Part shown: one piece after another, positions 8,962 through 17,670 of the stretch
How positions within the stretch are numbered: the first letter of the stretch is position 1
How the letters are laid out: each line of letters opens with the position of its first letter
Assembly (NCBI GenBank): GCA_000421005.1
Contig: ATWA01000005.1
Span: 41,442 to 105,441, forward strand
DNA from: Clostridiales bacterium NK3B98
Lineage (GTDB): Bacteria > Bacillota > Clostridia > Oscillospirales > Oscillospiraceae
Direction of reading: 5' to 3'
DNA: 64,000 bases
Translations under genes and position numbers: made by a program
The notes under the pieces: generated by a model
Seen by the model: the letters and a program-made list of their open reading frames with translations, nothing else
What the model was told of the DNA's origin: nothing
Databases searched by the model: none

Positions 8962-10231
8962 TTTCCCCATGGTGGGGGAGTGCTGTTATTATCAGCATCT
9001 GGAAAACGGTTTGGATGCCTTTGTGGTCTCCAAGCCGGGTTATACCAAAAAAATGGCCATGCTGGCGGTGAACTACGGCGGCATGAATCCGGAGTTTACC
9101 CTGTCCGGGGAGCATATTTGCGCCCCGGAGGGGATTGCCCACTATCTGGAGCATAAGATGTTCGATATGCGCCACGGCAGCGCCCTCACCCAGCTCAGTG
9201 CCAACGGCGCTGCGGTAAACGCCTACACCTCCAAGGACATCACCGCCTATCATTTCTCCTGCACCTCCCTGTTTGAGGAAAACCTGCGGATTCTGCTTCG
9301 GTTTGTCTCTGTACCATGGTTCACCCCGGAGAGCGTGGAAAAGGAGCGGGGGATTATTGCGCAGGAAATCCGTATGTATCGGGATAACCCCAACCACCGG
9401 GTCTACGAGAACCTGCTCAGCGGTCTGTATCAGCATCACCCTATCCGCCGCTCCATTCTGGGCACGGAACAGTCCATCGGGGAGATTACCCCGGAGCTGC
9501 TCTACCGCTGCCATAACAGCTTTTACCGCCCTCAGAATATGGTGCTGATTGTGGTGGGAGATGTGGACCCAAGGAGGGTCTGGGAGACTGCGGAGATTTC
9601 CCTCCGGGATGACGGTTATCCCGCCGGCGTCAAACTGTGGGGAGAGGAAGAACCCATGGAGGCGGGACAGCAGCGCATCAGCGAGGAGATGGAGCTCAGC
9701 GAACCCACCTTCCTGCTGGGCAGCAAAATGCCTCCTCTCCCTGAGGGCAAAAAGGGGCTGCGGGACAGCCTGCTTTATTCTGTGGCGGCGGAGATTCTCT
9801 GCGGCAGCAGCGGTCCCCTCTACAACCGACTGTATCAGCAGGGACTGATTCACAAGGACTTTTCCGCCGCTGCGCTGGACTATCCCGGTGCCGCCTGTCT
9901 GGTGCTGGGCGGGGACAGCCCCCAACCGGAGACGGTGGCGCAGGCGGTGTTTGAGGAGACCGAGCGCATCGCCCGGGAGGGAATTGATGAAGACCGCTTC
10001 CAGCGCACCCTGCGCAGCGAGTACGGCAGCATGGTTCGCAGCCTGAACAGCGTTGACGCCATCTGTGCCCAGTTTGCCCGAAGCTGGTTTGCCGGATGCC
10101 ACTTCTATGACTTCGGGGAGCTCTATCCCACCCTCACTGCCGATGAAGTGTCCCGGCTTCTGGGGGAATGTGTGCGTCAGGAGCGAAGCTGTCTGTCGGT
10201 CATCTCCCCGAAGGGAGGGAGCAAGGCATGA
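8948..10231 (+). CDS. yfmH: YfmH-type M16 metallopeptidase
   Basis: 427 residues. The inverted zinc motif HYLEH is at residues 65-69, inside EGIAHYLEHKMF, which marks the active M16 subunit; a downstream glutamate-containing helix (ERGIIAQEI) fits the third zinc ligand region. The pairing with the inactive homologue upstream is the standard YfmF/YfmH arrangement. Its stop codon overlaps the ATG of lgt (ATGA), indicating translational coupling. No EF-P gene is visible in the window, so the link to EF-P modification comes from family knowledge only. Confidence 0.9.
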   Translation: MERHDFPMVGECCYYQHLENGLDAFVVSKPGYTKKMAMLAVNYGGMNPEFTLSGEHICAPEGIAHYLEHKMFDMRHGSALTQLSANGAAVNAYTSKDITAYHFSCTSLFEENLRILLRFVSVPWFTPESVEKERGIIAQEIRMYRDNPNHRVYENLLSGLYQHHPIRRSILGTEQSIGEITPELLYRCHNSFYRPQNMVLIVVGDVDPRRVWETAEISLRDDGYPAGVKLWGEEEPMEAGQQRISEEMELSEPTFLLGSKMPPLPEGKKGLRDSLLYSVAAEILCGSSGPLYNRLYQQGLIHKDFSAAALDYPGAACLVLGGDSPQPETVAQAVFEETERIAREGIDEDRFQRTLRSEYGSMVRSLNSVDAICAQFARSWFAGCHFYDFGELYPTLTADEVSRLLGECVRQERSCLSVISPKGGSKA

Positions 10232-11088
10232 CCCCCATCACCTTTCCCGGTCTTGGCATTGAGGTGACCATTGACCCGGTGGCCTTTGTCATTGGAAACA
10301 AGCCCATCTACTGGTACGGCGTTATCATCGCCTGCGGGTTTTTGCTGGCTCTCTCCGCCATGTACCGCATTGCCCCCCGCAACGGCGCCAAGGGGGACGA
10401 CCTGATTGACATGATGCTCTACGCCATGCCCCTGGGGCTGGTGGGTGCCCGGACGTATTACGTCCTGTTCTATCAGTCCCTCTACCGGGACGCCAACGGG
10501 GTATTTCAGTGGGGTAAGGCCGTGGCCATCTGGGACGGCGGCATTGCGGTCTACGGCGGGATTCTCGCCGGAGTCGCCACGGCGGTGATCTACTGCCGTG
10601 TGCGGAAAATCCCCTTCTGGCCTATGGCGGACACCGCCGCTTACGGCCTGCTCATCGGTCAGAGCATTGGCAGATGGGGCAACTTTGTCAATCAGGAGGC
10701 CTACGGCGGAGCCTGCTCCGCCCTGTGGAGAATGGGCATCACCGTGTCAGGGGTCTATACTGAGGTACATCCCACCTTCCTGTATGAGTCCCTCTGGAAC
10801 GCCGTGGGCTTGTGCCTGCTGTGGTTTGTGGTTCGCCCCCGGCGGAAGTTCGACGGACAGATTTTTGCCAGCTATGTGCTCTGGTACGGACTTGGACGGG
10901 TCTGGATTGAGGGCTTGCGTGCCGATTCCCTCTATCTCTTTTCCACCGGCATCCGTGTCTCCCAGCTTTTGGCGGGACTGTCCGCATTGGGCGCACTGAC
11001 GGCGATTCTGCTCTGTCTGCGCAGACAAAAACAAAATCCCCGCCCCCTCTATGTGCAGCGGGCGGCGGAGAAAACAGAAAAGGAGTGA
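10228..11088 (+). CDS. lgt: Prolipoprotein diacylglyceryl transferase
   Basis: 286 residues, a multi-pass membrane enzyme that moves a diacylglyceryl group from phosphatidylglycerol to the lipobox cysteine of preprolipoproteins. The Lgt signature is clear: [17 protein letters not shown], followed by [11 protein letters not shown]. The start at 10228 gives [13 protein letters not shown] and a 4-base overlap with yfmH; a longer in-frame extension to 10168 lies wholly inside yfmH and is unlikely. Several lipoproteins in this window (ZnuA, the DUF3048 protein, the protein at 51696) would be its substrates. Confidence 0.96.
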   Translation: MTPITFPGLGIEVTIDPVAFVIGNKPIYWYGVIIACGFLLALSAMYRIAPRNGAKGDDLIDMMLYAMPLGLVGARTYYVLFYQSLYRDANGVFQWGKAVAIWDGGIAVYGGILAGVATAVIYCRVRKIPFWPMADTAAYGLLIGQSIGRWGNFVNQEAYGGACSALWRMGITVSGVYTEVHPTFLYESLWNAVGLCLLWFVVRPRRKFDGQIFASYVLWYGLGRVWIEGLRADSLYLFSTGIRVSQLLAGLSALGALTAILLCLRRQKQNPRPLYVQRAAEKTEKE

Positions 11089-11092
11089 GCCT

Positions 11093-11950
11093 ATGTCAGC
11101 CATTATCATGGACGGAAAAGCCCTTGCGGCAAAACGAAAAGGGGAGCTGGCCAAAGAAATTGCCGCTCTTGACCGCCGGCCGGGGTTGGCGGTGATTCTG
11201 GTGGGCAATGACCCTGCCTCCCGGGTGTACGTCACCAACAAGGAGCGGGACTGCGCCCAGTGCGGCATCTACTCCCAGGAGTTTGCCCTCCCCGCCCAAA
11301 CCGGACAGAAAGCGTTGCTGCAACTGATTGACGAGCTGAACCGGGATGACCGGGTGGACGGCATCCTCTGCCAGCTCCCCCTGCCTCAGGGGTATGACTA
11401 TGACCAGCAGGAGGTGCTGCTCTCCATTGACCCCCGCAAGGACGTGGACGCCTTCCATCCCTACAATGTGGGGCGTATTATGATTGGGGACTATACCTTC
11501 CTGCCCTGTACTCCCGCAGGGGTGATGGCCATGCTGGACGAATACGGCATCGACCCGGCAGGCAAACGCTGCGTGGTGGTGGGACGCTCCAATATTGTGG
11601 GCAAGCCCATGGCCATGCTGCTGCTCCACCGTCATGGCACCGTCACCATCTGCCACTCCCGCACCCCCAATTTGGCCGAGCTGACCCGGGAGGCGGATAT
11701 TCTGGTCAGCGCCGTGGGCAAGGTGGGGCTGATTACCGCCGACATGGTCAAGCCGGGAGCGGCGGTGATTGACGTAGCTATGAACCGCAACTCGGAGGGC
11801 AAGCTGTGCGGCGACGTGGACTTTGCCCCTGTGGCGGAAAAAGCGGGTTGGATTACCCCGGTGCCGGGGGGCTGCGGACCCATGACCCGGCTGATGCTGC
11901 TGGAAAACACCCTCGCCGCAGCCAGGGCAAATTTGGCTGGTCGGAAATGA
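11093..11950 (+). CDS. folD: Bifunctional methylenetetrahydrofolate dehydrogenase / methenyltetrahydrofolate cyclohydrolase
   Basis: 285 residues, cytosolic one-carbon enzyme. The substrate region [14 protein letters not shown], the dinucleotide-binding [10 protein letters not shown] and the C-terminal [13 protein letters not shown] match FolD; the usual GGVGPMT is GGCGPMT here. The ATG at 11093 follows AAAAGGAGTGAGCCT. The gene is 4 bases from lgt, and its stop overlaps the next start (ATGA), so it is a member of the same operon. Confidence 0.96.
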   Translation: MSAIIMDGKALAAKRKGELAKEIAALDRRPGLAVILVGNDPASRVYVTNKERDCAQCGIYSQEFALPAQTGQKALLQLIDELNRDDRVDGILCQLPLPQGYDYDQQEVLLSIDPRKDVDAFHPYNVGRIMIGDYTFLPCTPAGVMAMLDEYGIDPAGKRCVVVGRSNIVGKPMAMLLLHRHGTVTICHSRTPNLAELTREADILVSAVGKVGLITADMVKPGAAVIDVAMNRNSEGKLCGDVDFAPVAEKAGWITPVPGGCGPMTRLMLLENTLAAARANLAGRK

Positions 11951-12501
11951 CGATTGTTTTCTTCCTGCTCCGCTTCGGGGCGGGTATGCTGTTTGTCCTC
12001 CCGTTGTGGCTGGTGCTGCGCCGGCCCAAGGCCGCCCAGTGGCAGAGAGAAACGGTGCTGGCGCTGTTTGTGGTGTACCTCGCCTCCCTGCTGGCTCTGG
12101 CGTGGAAGGGAACTTGGGGACCACCCATGGAGATGCTCCGCCTTGCCCTTGCGCGTGTGCAAAAAGGGGAGGGCATCAACCTGAGACCCTTTTACACCAT
12201 CCGTACCATCTGGCTGTACAGCGACCGGGAGACGCAGGCGGTGAATCTGGCAGGCAACGTGGTGATGTTCCTGCCCTATGGCTTTGCCCTGCCCCTGCTG
12301 TGGAAACGGTTCCGCCGTACGGGTCTTGCTTTTGCCATGTGCCTGCTGCTGACGGTGACCATCGAATCGGTGCAGCTTTTCATTGGCAGAAGCGTGGACG
12401 TGGATGATCTTCTCCTGAACTTTGCGGGAGGCGCGCTGGGCGTGGGTATTTTCGCACTTGCCCGACGGATGCTCCCGCAATTGGACAATCTATCGCAATA
12501 A
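11947..12501 (+). CDS. VanZ-like membrane protein
   Basis: 184 residues with four or five hydrophobic segments and the VanZ pattern [19 protein letters not shown] followed by [21 protein letters not shown]. VanZ homologues are common and only loosely tied to teicoplanin resistance, so no drug phenotype is implied. The start overlaps the folD stop by 4 bases. A hairpin immediately downstream ends the operon. Confidence 0.85.
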   Translation: MTIVFFLLRFGAGMLFVLPLWLVLRRPKAAQWQRETVLALFVVYLASLLALAWKGTWGPPMEMLRLALARVQKGEGINLRPFYTIRTIWLYSDRETQAVNLAGNVVMFLPYGFALPLLWKRFRRTGLAFAMCLLLTVTIESVQLFIGRSVDVDDLLLNFAGGALGVGIFALARRMLPQLDNLSQ

Positions 12502-12504
12502 CAG

Positions 12505-12555
12505 AAACCCGGCTGACGGGGTGGCATTTCACCTCCGTTCAACCGGGTTTTTATG
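12505..12555. terminator. Bidirectional terminator between convergent genes
   Basis: AAACCCGG (12505-12512) pairs with CCGGGTTT (12543-12550) and is followed by T residues. It serves the VanZ gene on the plus strand and probably the minus-strand gene whose stop codon overlaps its edge. Confidence 0.65.
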
Positions 12556-13579
12556 GGAAGAGGTAGGCGCCCATCTGCCGATGGTATTCCAGCAAAGGGG
12601 GCATGTTCAATCGGGCAAGCCCGGAGCGGCTGTAAGCCAGCGGGTTGCGCTGCCAGCTTTTGCTCAGCATCCGGAAGGCAGCCAGAGACGGAGTAGACCA
12701 CCCGCTGTAAGCGGCGTTTTTTGCCATGTTTTCCGTGCGGCACAGATAGTTCATCAGCTTAACCGCCGGACGTGGATGAGCGGCACTGCTGGGAATGGCG
12801 TAAGCCAGCAGGGTTTGCCAGCTTCCCTCGGTGGGGCGCACAAAGCTGAGGTCAGGCATATCGTTCATCAGCTCAATTGCCTGCCCGGCGTAACAGGGGG
12901 CAAGGGTGGCAGCCCCGGAACGGAAAGCGGCGTCAAGACTGCCCACAGAACGGGATACCAGCGCCGTACGTTCCAGCCGCATCAGCGCCAGAGCGGCGTG
13001 AAGCTGCTGCTCAGGGGAAGGGGAGGTGATGTCTCCGTGAACGGCCATCATGGCGCAGGAGAGGGACTTTTGTACGCTGCCGTTGAGCATCACGGTTCCG
13101 GGATAGCCGGGGTCGAACAAATCGTTCCAACTGGTCACCTGCACACCGGATGCGGCGGAGTCGTGAAGCAGCCCCATGGTAGTCCACAGGGCGGGAACCG
13201 CTTTGCCGGAGGTGCCCCGCTCTGCTGCCCCACGGTAGGACGCCGCCAGATTCTGAGGCGGCTGTAACGATTCCGGATCAGGTGTCATGAGCTGGTCATA
13301 CTGATCCATCAGCTCCAACAGTGGAAGCTCTCCCAGAAGCAGGTCGCAGTCAGAGAGCGACAGAGGATGATCCACTGCCTCGTCCAGACGGCAATAGGTC
13401 ACCCGGATGTGGGTTTTCTTCTGAAACTCCTCCAACAGCGCAGGATTCACCATATCCCCCACACTGTATACCGTGACCAGATCCTCATGAAACCGCCTCA
13501 GGTGAGCCAGCATCAAAAGACACGCCAGAACCAGCACCACCAGCAGCGCACATAGTACAAGGGTCATCTTGTGTCTCAC
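12551..13579 (-). CDS. Orphan extracellular solute-binding protein (PotD/iron-type fold)
   Basis: 342 residues. An N-terminal hydrophobic segment (about 5-25) contains LVLACLLM, a poor lipobox, so the protein may be a lipoprotein or membrane-anchored. The remainder resembles periplasmic-binding-protein domains: VTVYSVGDMVNPALLEEFQ near the start, then KAVPALWTTMGLLHD and TSWNDLFDPGYPGTVML, as in polyamine or ferric/thiamine binding proteins. No permease or ATPase gene is adjacent. Its start overlaps the stop of the upstream pseudouridine synthase by 4 bases, so the two form an operon. Substrate unknown. Confidence 0.65.
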   Translation of the reverse strand: MRHKMTLVLCALLVVLVLACLLMLAHLRRFHEDLVTVYSVGDMVNPALLEEFQKKTHIRVTYCRLDEAVDHPLSLSDCDLLLGELPLLELMDQYDQLMTPDPESLQPPQNLAASYRGAAERGTSGKAVPALWTTMGLLHDSAASGVQVTSWNDLFDPGYPGTVMLNGSVQKSLSCAMMAVHGDITSPSPEQQLHAALALMRLERTALVSRSVGSLDAAFRSGAATLAPCYAGQAIELMNDMPDLSFVRPTEGSWQTLLAYAIPSSAAHPRPAVKLMNYLCRTENMAKNAAYSGWSTPSLAAFRMLSKSWQRNPLAYSRSGLARLNMPPLLEYHRQMGAYLFP

Positions 13580-14571
13580 TCTGCCCCCTCCCCTCTGCGT
13601 TCAGAAATAGAAAAGCGGGGGAAGTACTGCTGCACAAATTCCACCTCCGGCACCTGCCAGCTTCTTCCGTTGAGATCGTTCAGCGCACCGGCATCGGTGG
13701 TGAAGCAGAAGCGCAGCGACCAGGAGCAGAGCGCCTGCTGACGGCGATGGTAACTGCGGTTGACCCGCTCTGAGCCGTATTTTCCATCTCCCAGCAGCGG
13801 ACAGCCGATGTCCGCAAAGGAGGCGCGAATCTGATGGGTGCGCCCGGTGACCAGCTCACACTCCACCAGCGCCAGCTCTCCCTCTTTTGCCAGCGTCCTG
13901 TATCGGGTAATGGCTGTTCTGCCGCCGGGGACGCTCTTGTGGTAAACCTGTACCTGCTTCTGACGCTCATCCCGGAGCAGCACGCATTCCAGCGTCCCGG
14001 ATGGGGGGCGGGGAACGCCAACGGTGACGCAGAGATACCGCTTCTCCATCTCCCGATCCCGAATCTTCTGGTTCATCACCCGCAGCGCCTCGGCGGTCTT
14101 TGCGGCAATGACAATTCCGGAGGTGTTTCGGTCAATCCGATTGCAAAGGGCAGGGGTGAAGGCGTGTTCCCAGCGGGGGTTCCACTCCCGTTTCTGATAG
14201 AGATAGGCGAGGATATGGTTGATTAAGGTGTTGACGCTGCCGCTCTCGTCGGCGTGAACCACCTGCCCGGCGGGCTTGTTCACCAGAAGCAGATGCTCGT
14301 CCTCGTAGAGAATGTCCAGCTTGGGATTGGCGATGGTGAGAAAGGCGTTTTCCTCGCTGGGAGTATCGAAAAACTCGTCGTTGATATATAGGGAGAGGAT
14401 ATCCCCCTTTTCCAGCCGGGTGTCCCGTTTGGCGCCCTTTCCGTTCAGCTTGACCCGCTTGAGCCGGATATACTTCTGAGCCAGAGGGGCGGGCAGCAGC
14501 GGCAGGGTCTTGCCCAGCCAACGGTCCAAACGCTGCCCGGCGTCGTTGGCGCCAATCTCAAATTGCCGCAT
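13576..14571 (-). CDS. RluA-family pseudouridine synthase
   Basis: 331 residues. An N-terminal S4 RNA-binding domain (QRLDRWLGK... to about 75) is followed by the RluA catalytic domain with NRIDRNTSGIVIAAKT, which contains the catalytic aspartate, and the later GRTHQIRASFADIGCPLLGD motif. It would isomerise uridines in 23S rRNA, as in RluC/RluD; the exact target cannot be assigned. Transcribed leftward with the solute-binding gene. A TATAAT box lies upstream at 14664-14669 on this strand without a good -35. Confidence 0.88.
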   Translation of the reverse strand: MRQFEIGANDAGQRLDRWLGKTLPLLPAPLAQKYIRLKRVKLNGKGAKRDTRLEKGDILSLYINDEFFDTPSEENAFLTIANPKLDILYEDEHLLLVNKPAGQVVHADESGSVNTLINHILAYLYQKREWNPRWEHAFTPALCNRIDRNTSGIVIAAKTAEALRVMNQKIRDREMEKRYLCVTVGVPRPPSGTLECVLLRDERQKQVQVYHKSVPGGRTAITRYRTLAKEGELALVECELVTGRTHQIRASFADIGCPLLGDGKYGSERVNRSYHRRQQALCSWSLRFCFTTDAGALNDLNGRSWQVPEVEFVQQYFPRFSISERRGEGAE

Positions 14572-14607
14572 GATATTCCCCTACCTTGCATGATTTGCGC
14601 TTTGAAG

Positions 14608-14650
14608 ACGATACCCGTCAGAGCATTACTCACTTCACACCGGGCATCGT
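14608..14650. repeat. Imperfect inverted repeat upstream of the pseudouridine synthase gene
   Basis: ACGATACCCG (14608-14617) faces CGGGCATCGT (14641-14650), 9 of 10 bases pairing with one G-T. It lies between a -10 box and the gene, so it would fold in the 5' leader of the leftward transcript. Nothing else is seen in the 14572-14770 gap. Confidence 0.35.
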
Positions 14651-14770
14651 TTGCTGCGGCATTATTATAACAGCTTTTTATCCGGCTGCACAGTTACAAA
14701 ATGGAAAAACTCATTTACAAGGGATACGGGGTGGAAAGTGAAAATACTTTCCAAGAACGGGAAAAAAGGC

Positions 14771-14799
14771 TTGACACCGGGAAATGGGTGGACTATAAT
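14771..14799 (+). promoter_or_regulatory. Consensus sigma-A promoter for the YceD-rpmF unit
   Basis: TTGACA and TATAAT are separated by 17 bases, 30 bases before the start codon. A perfect consensus fits a highly expressed ribosomal protein operon. Confidence 0.9.
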
Positions 14800-14828
14800 C
14801 ACAGTTGTGTCGTTATGTGAGGTGTGCT

Positions 14829-15320
14829 ATGCGTCTTGATTTGCGTGACATCATCCATGTACCGGGTGCTGTCAAGGAATTTACCTTCGATCTGGATCTC
14901 TCCGATCTGGAATTCTATGGGGACAAGCCCATTGAAGAGCCGGTTCATGTTCAGGGGAAGGTAGTCAACCGGGCGGGACTTCTGCTGTTGGAGGCGGAGA
15001 TGAGCAGTAATCTGCATCTGCGCTGTGACAGCTGCGGCAGGCCCTTCCAGCGTGTCAAGACTGTCAGCGTACAGCGTATGCTGGCCACCGAGCTGCAGGA
15101 CCAAGAGGATGATGACATCATTCTGCTGGATGGCTCCGTTCTGGATGTAGGCGAGGTACTCACCGAGGAATATGTTCTGGAAATGGACACCAAAAATCTG
15201 TGTCGGGAAGACTGCAAGGGGATTTGCCCCGGTTGCGGTGTTGATCTGAATACAGAACCCTGCAAGTGCAAGCCCGACATAGACCCCCGTTTCTCTGCGC
15301 TGGCGTCTCTGCTGGAGTGA
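14829..15320 (+). CDS. YceD/DUF177-family protein, 23S rRNA accumulation
   Basis: 163 residues. The start MRLDLRDIIHVPG and the C-terminal metal-binding cluster CREDCKGICPGCGVDLN...CKCKPDIDPR are typical of DUF177. The family almost always precedes rpmF, and its E. coli and plant members are needed for normal 23S rRNA accumulation. It has a central CDSCGR motif as a second cysteine pair. The ATG at 14829 is chosen over an upstream in-frame extension because it lies downstream of the promoter at normal leader distance. Confidence 0.9.
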   Translation: MRLDLRDIIHVPGAVKEFTFDLDLSDLEFYGDKPIEEPVHVQGKVVNRAGLLLLEAEMSSNLHLRCDSCGRPFQRVKTVSVQRMLATELQDQEDDDIILLDGSVLDVGEVLTEEYVLEMDTKNLCREDCKGICPGCGVDLNTEPCKCKPDIDPRFSALASLLE

Positions 15321-15372
15321 GAAAACAAGAGCAGTAATCAAGATCCGAAAGGACAATGAGGAGGTGTCATAG

Positions 15373-15555
15373 ATGGCAGTCCCTAAGAGCAAAGTCTCCA
15401 AGGCCAGACGCGACAAGCGCCGTGCCAACTGGAAGCTGGAGGTTCCCGGTCTGATCAAGTGCGAGTGCGGCGCGTACCGCCTGCCCCACCGGATCTGCCC
15501 CTCCTGCGGCAAGTACAATGGTCGCAGCTATGCCAAGGACGCAGAGGCGAAGTAA
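15373..15555 (+). CDS. rpmF: 50S ribosomal protein L32
   Basis: 60 residues starting MAVPKSKVSKARRDKRRAN, the standard L32 N-terminus. It keeps a zinc-ribbon-like set of four cysteines (KCECG ... CPSCG), but the first pair is CxC instead of the usual CxxC. A clear AGGAGG precedes the start. It is co-transcribed with the YceD-like gene, 52 bases downstream, and followed by a terminator. Confidence 0.97.
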   Translation: MAVPKSKVSKARRDKRRANWKLEVPGLIKCECGAYRLPHRICPSCGKYNGRSYAKDAEAK

Positions 15556-15574
15556 TTCCGCCCTGCATGAGTAG

Positions 15575-15600
15575 GAGCCTGTCTGCAGCAGGCTCTTTAC
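15575..15600 (+). terminator. rpmF terminator
   Basis: GAGCCTG (15575-15581) pairs with CAGGCTC (15589-15595) and is followed by a T-rich tract. Confidence 0.6.
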
Positions 15601-15624
15601 TTTTACCCTTTTGCGGACTATAAT
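15596..15624 (+). promoter_or_regulatory. Promoter for der-plsY-gpsA
   Basis: TTTACT and TATAAT are 17 bases apart. The -35 lies in the T-tract of the preceding terminator, so the two units are packed without a gap. Confidence 0.65.
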
Positions 15625-15676
15625 AGCCGGGTAACCGCAAATAATAAGAACAAATCTCCGGAAAGGAGTGATTGAT

Positions 15677-17005
15677 ATGAAACCAATGGTAGCCATTGTG
15701 GGCAGACCCAACGTGGGCAAGAGCATGCTGTTCAACCGTCTGGCAGGGCAGCGGCTGTCCATTGTAGAGGACACCCCCGGTGTCACCCGTGACCGGCTCT
15801 ACGCTGACTGCGAGTGGCTGGGACACAGCTTTACCATCATCGACACCGGCGGCATTGAGCCCAACACAGACAGCGAAATCCTCCGCTTCATGCGTGCGCA
15901 GGCGGAAATCGCCATTGACCACGCCACGGTGATCGTGCTGGTGTGCGATTTGCAGACCGGCGTGACGGCGGCGGATCTGGATGTGGCGTCTATGCTCCAG
16001 CGCTGCGGCAAGCCAGTGGTGCTGGCGGTGAACAAGTCGGACAAGCCGGGGCATGTGGACCCGGACGTGTACGAGTTCTACAATCTGGGTCTGGGCGACC
16101 CCATCCCCATCTCCGCAGTCCACGGCTTGGGGGTAGACGACCTGCTGGACGCCTGCATCCGGGAGTTCCCTGAGAAAGGGGAGGAGCAGGAGGAAGAGGA
16201 TGTCATCAAGGTTGCCATCATCGGCAAGCCCAATGTGGGCAAATCCTCTCTGGTCAACCGGATTCTGGGAGAGGAACGGGTGATCGTCTCCAATATGGCT
16301 GGTACCACCCGGGACGCGGTGGACTCCCTGTTTGAAAACGAGCACGGTAAATACTGCTTCATCGATACCGCCGGAATGCGCCGCAAGAGCAAGGTGAACG
16401 ACCGGGTGGAGCAGTTCTCCGTTCTGCGTGCCACCATGGCCATTGACCGGGCGGACGTGTGCCTGATTCTGATTGATGCCAACGAGGGCGTCACCGAGCA
16501 GGATACCAAGGTGGCTGGCATGGCCCACGAGGCGGGCAAAGCCTCCATCATTGTGGTGAACAAATGGGACGCAGTAGAGAAGGACGACAAGACCATGGAC
16601 AAAATGCGCCGTCAGGTGCAGGAGGGCTTTGCCTTCATGCCCTACGCCCCGGTGCTGTTTATCTCCGCCCTCACCGGGCAGCGGGTGAACAAGCTCTTTG
16701 AGCGTATCAACGCCGTTCGGGAGATGTCCATGCTCCGCATCCGTACCGGCACGCTGAACAGCGTGCTGGCAGATGCCACCAACCGGGTGCAGCCTCCCAC
16801 CGACAAGGGCAGACGGCTGAAGATTTACTATATGACCCAGGTGGGTATCCAGCCCCCTCATTTTATCATCTTCTGCAACGATGCCCGGCTGTTCCATTTC
16901 TCCTATCAGCGGTATCTGGAAAATCAGATCCGCAATACCTTCGGTCTGGAGGGAACTCCCATCAAAATCACCATCCGGCAAAAGGGCGACAAGGAGGACA
17001 AGTGA
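15677..17005 (+). CDS. der: Ribosome-assembly GTPase Der (EngA)
   Basis: 442 residues with two tandem GTPase domains, the hallmark of Der. Domain 1 has GRPNVGKS, DTGG and NKSD; domain 2 has GKPNVGKSS, DTAGM and NKWD; a C-terminal KH-like domain follows. It acts in 50S subunit maturation. The ATG at 15677 sits 8 bases after AAAGGAG; the GTG at 15668 is part of that ribosome binding site region and is less likely. It is followed after 1 base by plsY. Confidence 0.97.
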   Translation: MKPMVAIVGRPNVGKSMLFNRLAGQRLSIVEDTPGVTRDRLYADCEWLGHSFTIIDTGGIEPNTDSEILRFMRAQAEIAIDHATVIVLVCDLQTGVTAADLDVASMLQRCGKPVVLAVNKSDKPGHVDPDVYEFYNLGLGDPIPISAVHGLGVDDLLDACIREFPEKGEEQEEEDVIKVAIIGKPNVGKSSLVNRILGEERVIVSNMAGTTRDAVDSLFENEHGKYCFIDTAGMRRKSKVNDRVEQFSVLRATMAIDRADVCLILIDANEGVTEQDTKVAGMAHEAGKASIIVVNKWDAVEKDDKTMDKMRRQVQEGFAFMPYAPVLFISALTGQRVNKLFERINAVREMSMLRIRTGTLNSVLADATNRVQPPTDKGRRLKIYYMTQVGIQPPHFIIFCNDARLFHFSYQRYLENQIRNTFGLEGTPIKITIRQKGDKEDK

Positions 17006-17006
17006 T

Positions 17007-17651
17007 ATGATCGTGAATTCCGCATCCCTTCCCGCCTTTGCCACAGTGGCATTGGCTGCCTATCTTCTGGGCTGCTGCAATACGGCGCTGATTATCTCCA
17101 AATATTTCCTCAAGGATGACATTCGCTACCACGGCAGCGGAAACGCCGGACTCACCAACTTTTACCGGGTGTTCGGCAAAAAGCTGGTGATCTGGGTGAT
17201 TCTGGGCGACCTTGCCAAGGCGATTATCTCCTGTCTTCTGGGCGGCTGGCTCATTGGCAGCGTGGTCTTTGGCGGAAACGATGCCGCCATGACCGCCCTT
17301 GGCAAGCTGTGGGGCGGCATCTTCGCCATGCTGGGACACTCCTTCCCCTGTATGTTCGGCTTTCGAGGGGGCAAGGGCGTGCTGTGTGGGGCAGGCATTA
17401 TCTGCTGCATGGACTGGCGCATCGCCGTGCTGTGTCTGGGTGTATTCGCTGTGCTGGTTGCCATTACCAGAATGGTGTCTCTGGGGTCCATGGTGGCATC
17501 TGTCCTGTTTCCCATCGCCTGCGGCGTGCTTTATCACAATGCCGCCGTGGTGGTGCTGGCAGTGATTGCCGCCTTTTTGATCGTCTACCGCCACAAGGAC
17601 AATGCCAAGCGTATTGCCAGAGGCGAGGAAAACAAACTGAAATTCCATTGA
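17007..17651 (+). CDS. plsY: Acyl-phosphate:glycerol-3-phosphate acyltransferase
   Basis: 214 residues, multi-pass membrane enzyme making lysophosphatidic acid from acyl-phosphate and glycerol-3-phosphate. Both PlsY signatures are present: GSGNAGLTNFYRVFG and GHSFPCMFGFRGGKGV. The next gene, gpsA, makes its glycerol-3-phosphate substrate, so the pair forms a phospholipid entry module behind der. Confidence 0.95.
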   Translation: MIVNSASLPAFATVALAAYLLGCCNTALIISKYFLKDDIRYHGSGNAGLTNFYRVFGKKLVIWVILGDLAKAIISCLLGGWLIGSVVFGGNDAAMTALGKLWGGIFAMLGHSFPCMFGFRGGKGVLCGAGIICCMDWRIAVLCLGVFAVLVAITRMVSLGSMVASVLFPIACGVLYHNAAVVVLAVIAAFLIVYRHKDNAKRIARGEENKLKFH

Positions 17652-17670
17652 CCATCAGGAGGTTGTTGAG

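Noticed and set aside
14445..14633. 62-codon minus-strand frame upstream of the pseudouridine synthase
   Set aside because: It overlaps that gene in another frame and begins in an intergenic hairpin without start signals.
15455..17044. 529-codon minus-strand frame opposite der
   Set aside because: Der on the plus strand has all GTPase motifs; the reverse frame is a codon-bias by-product.
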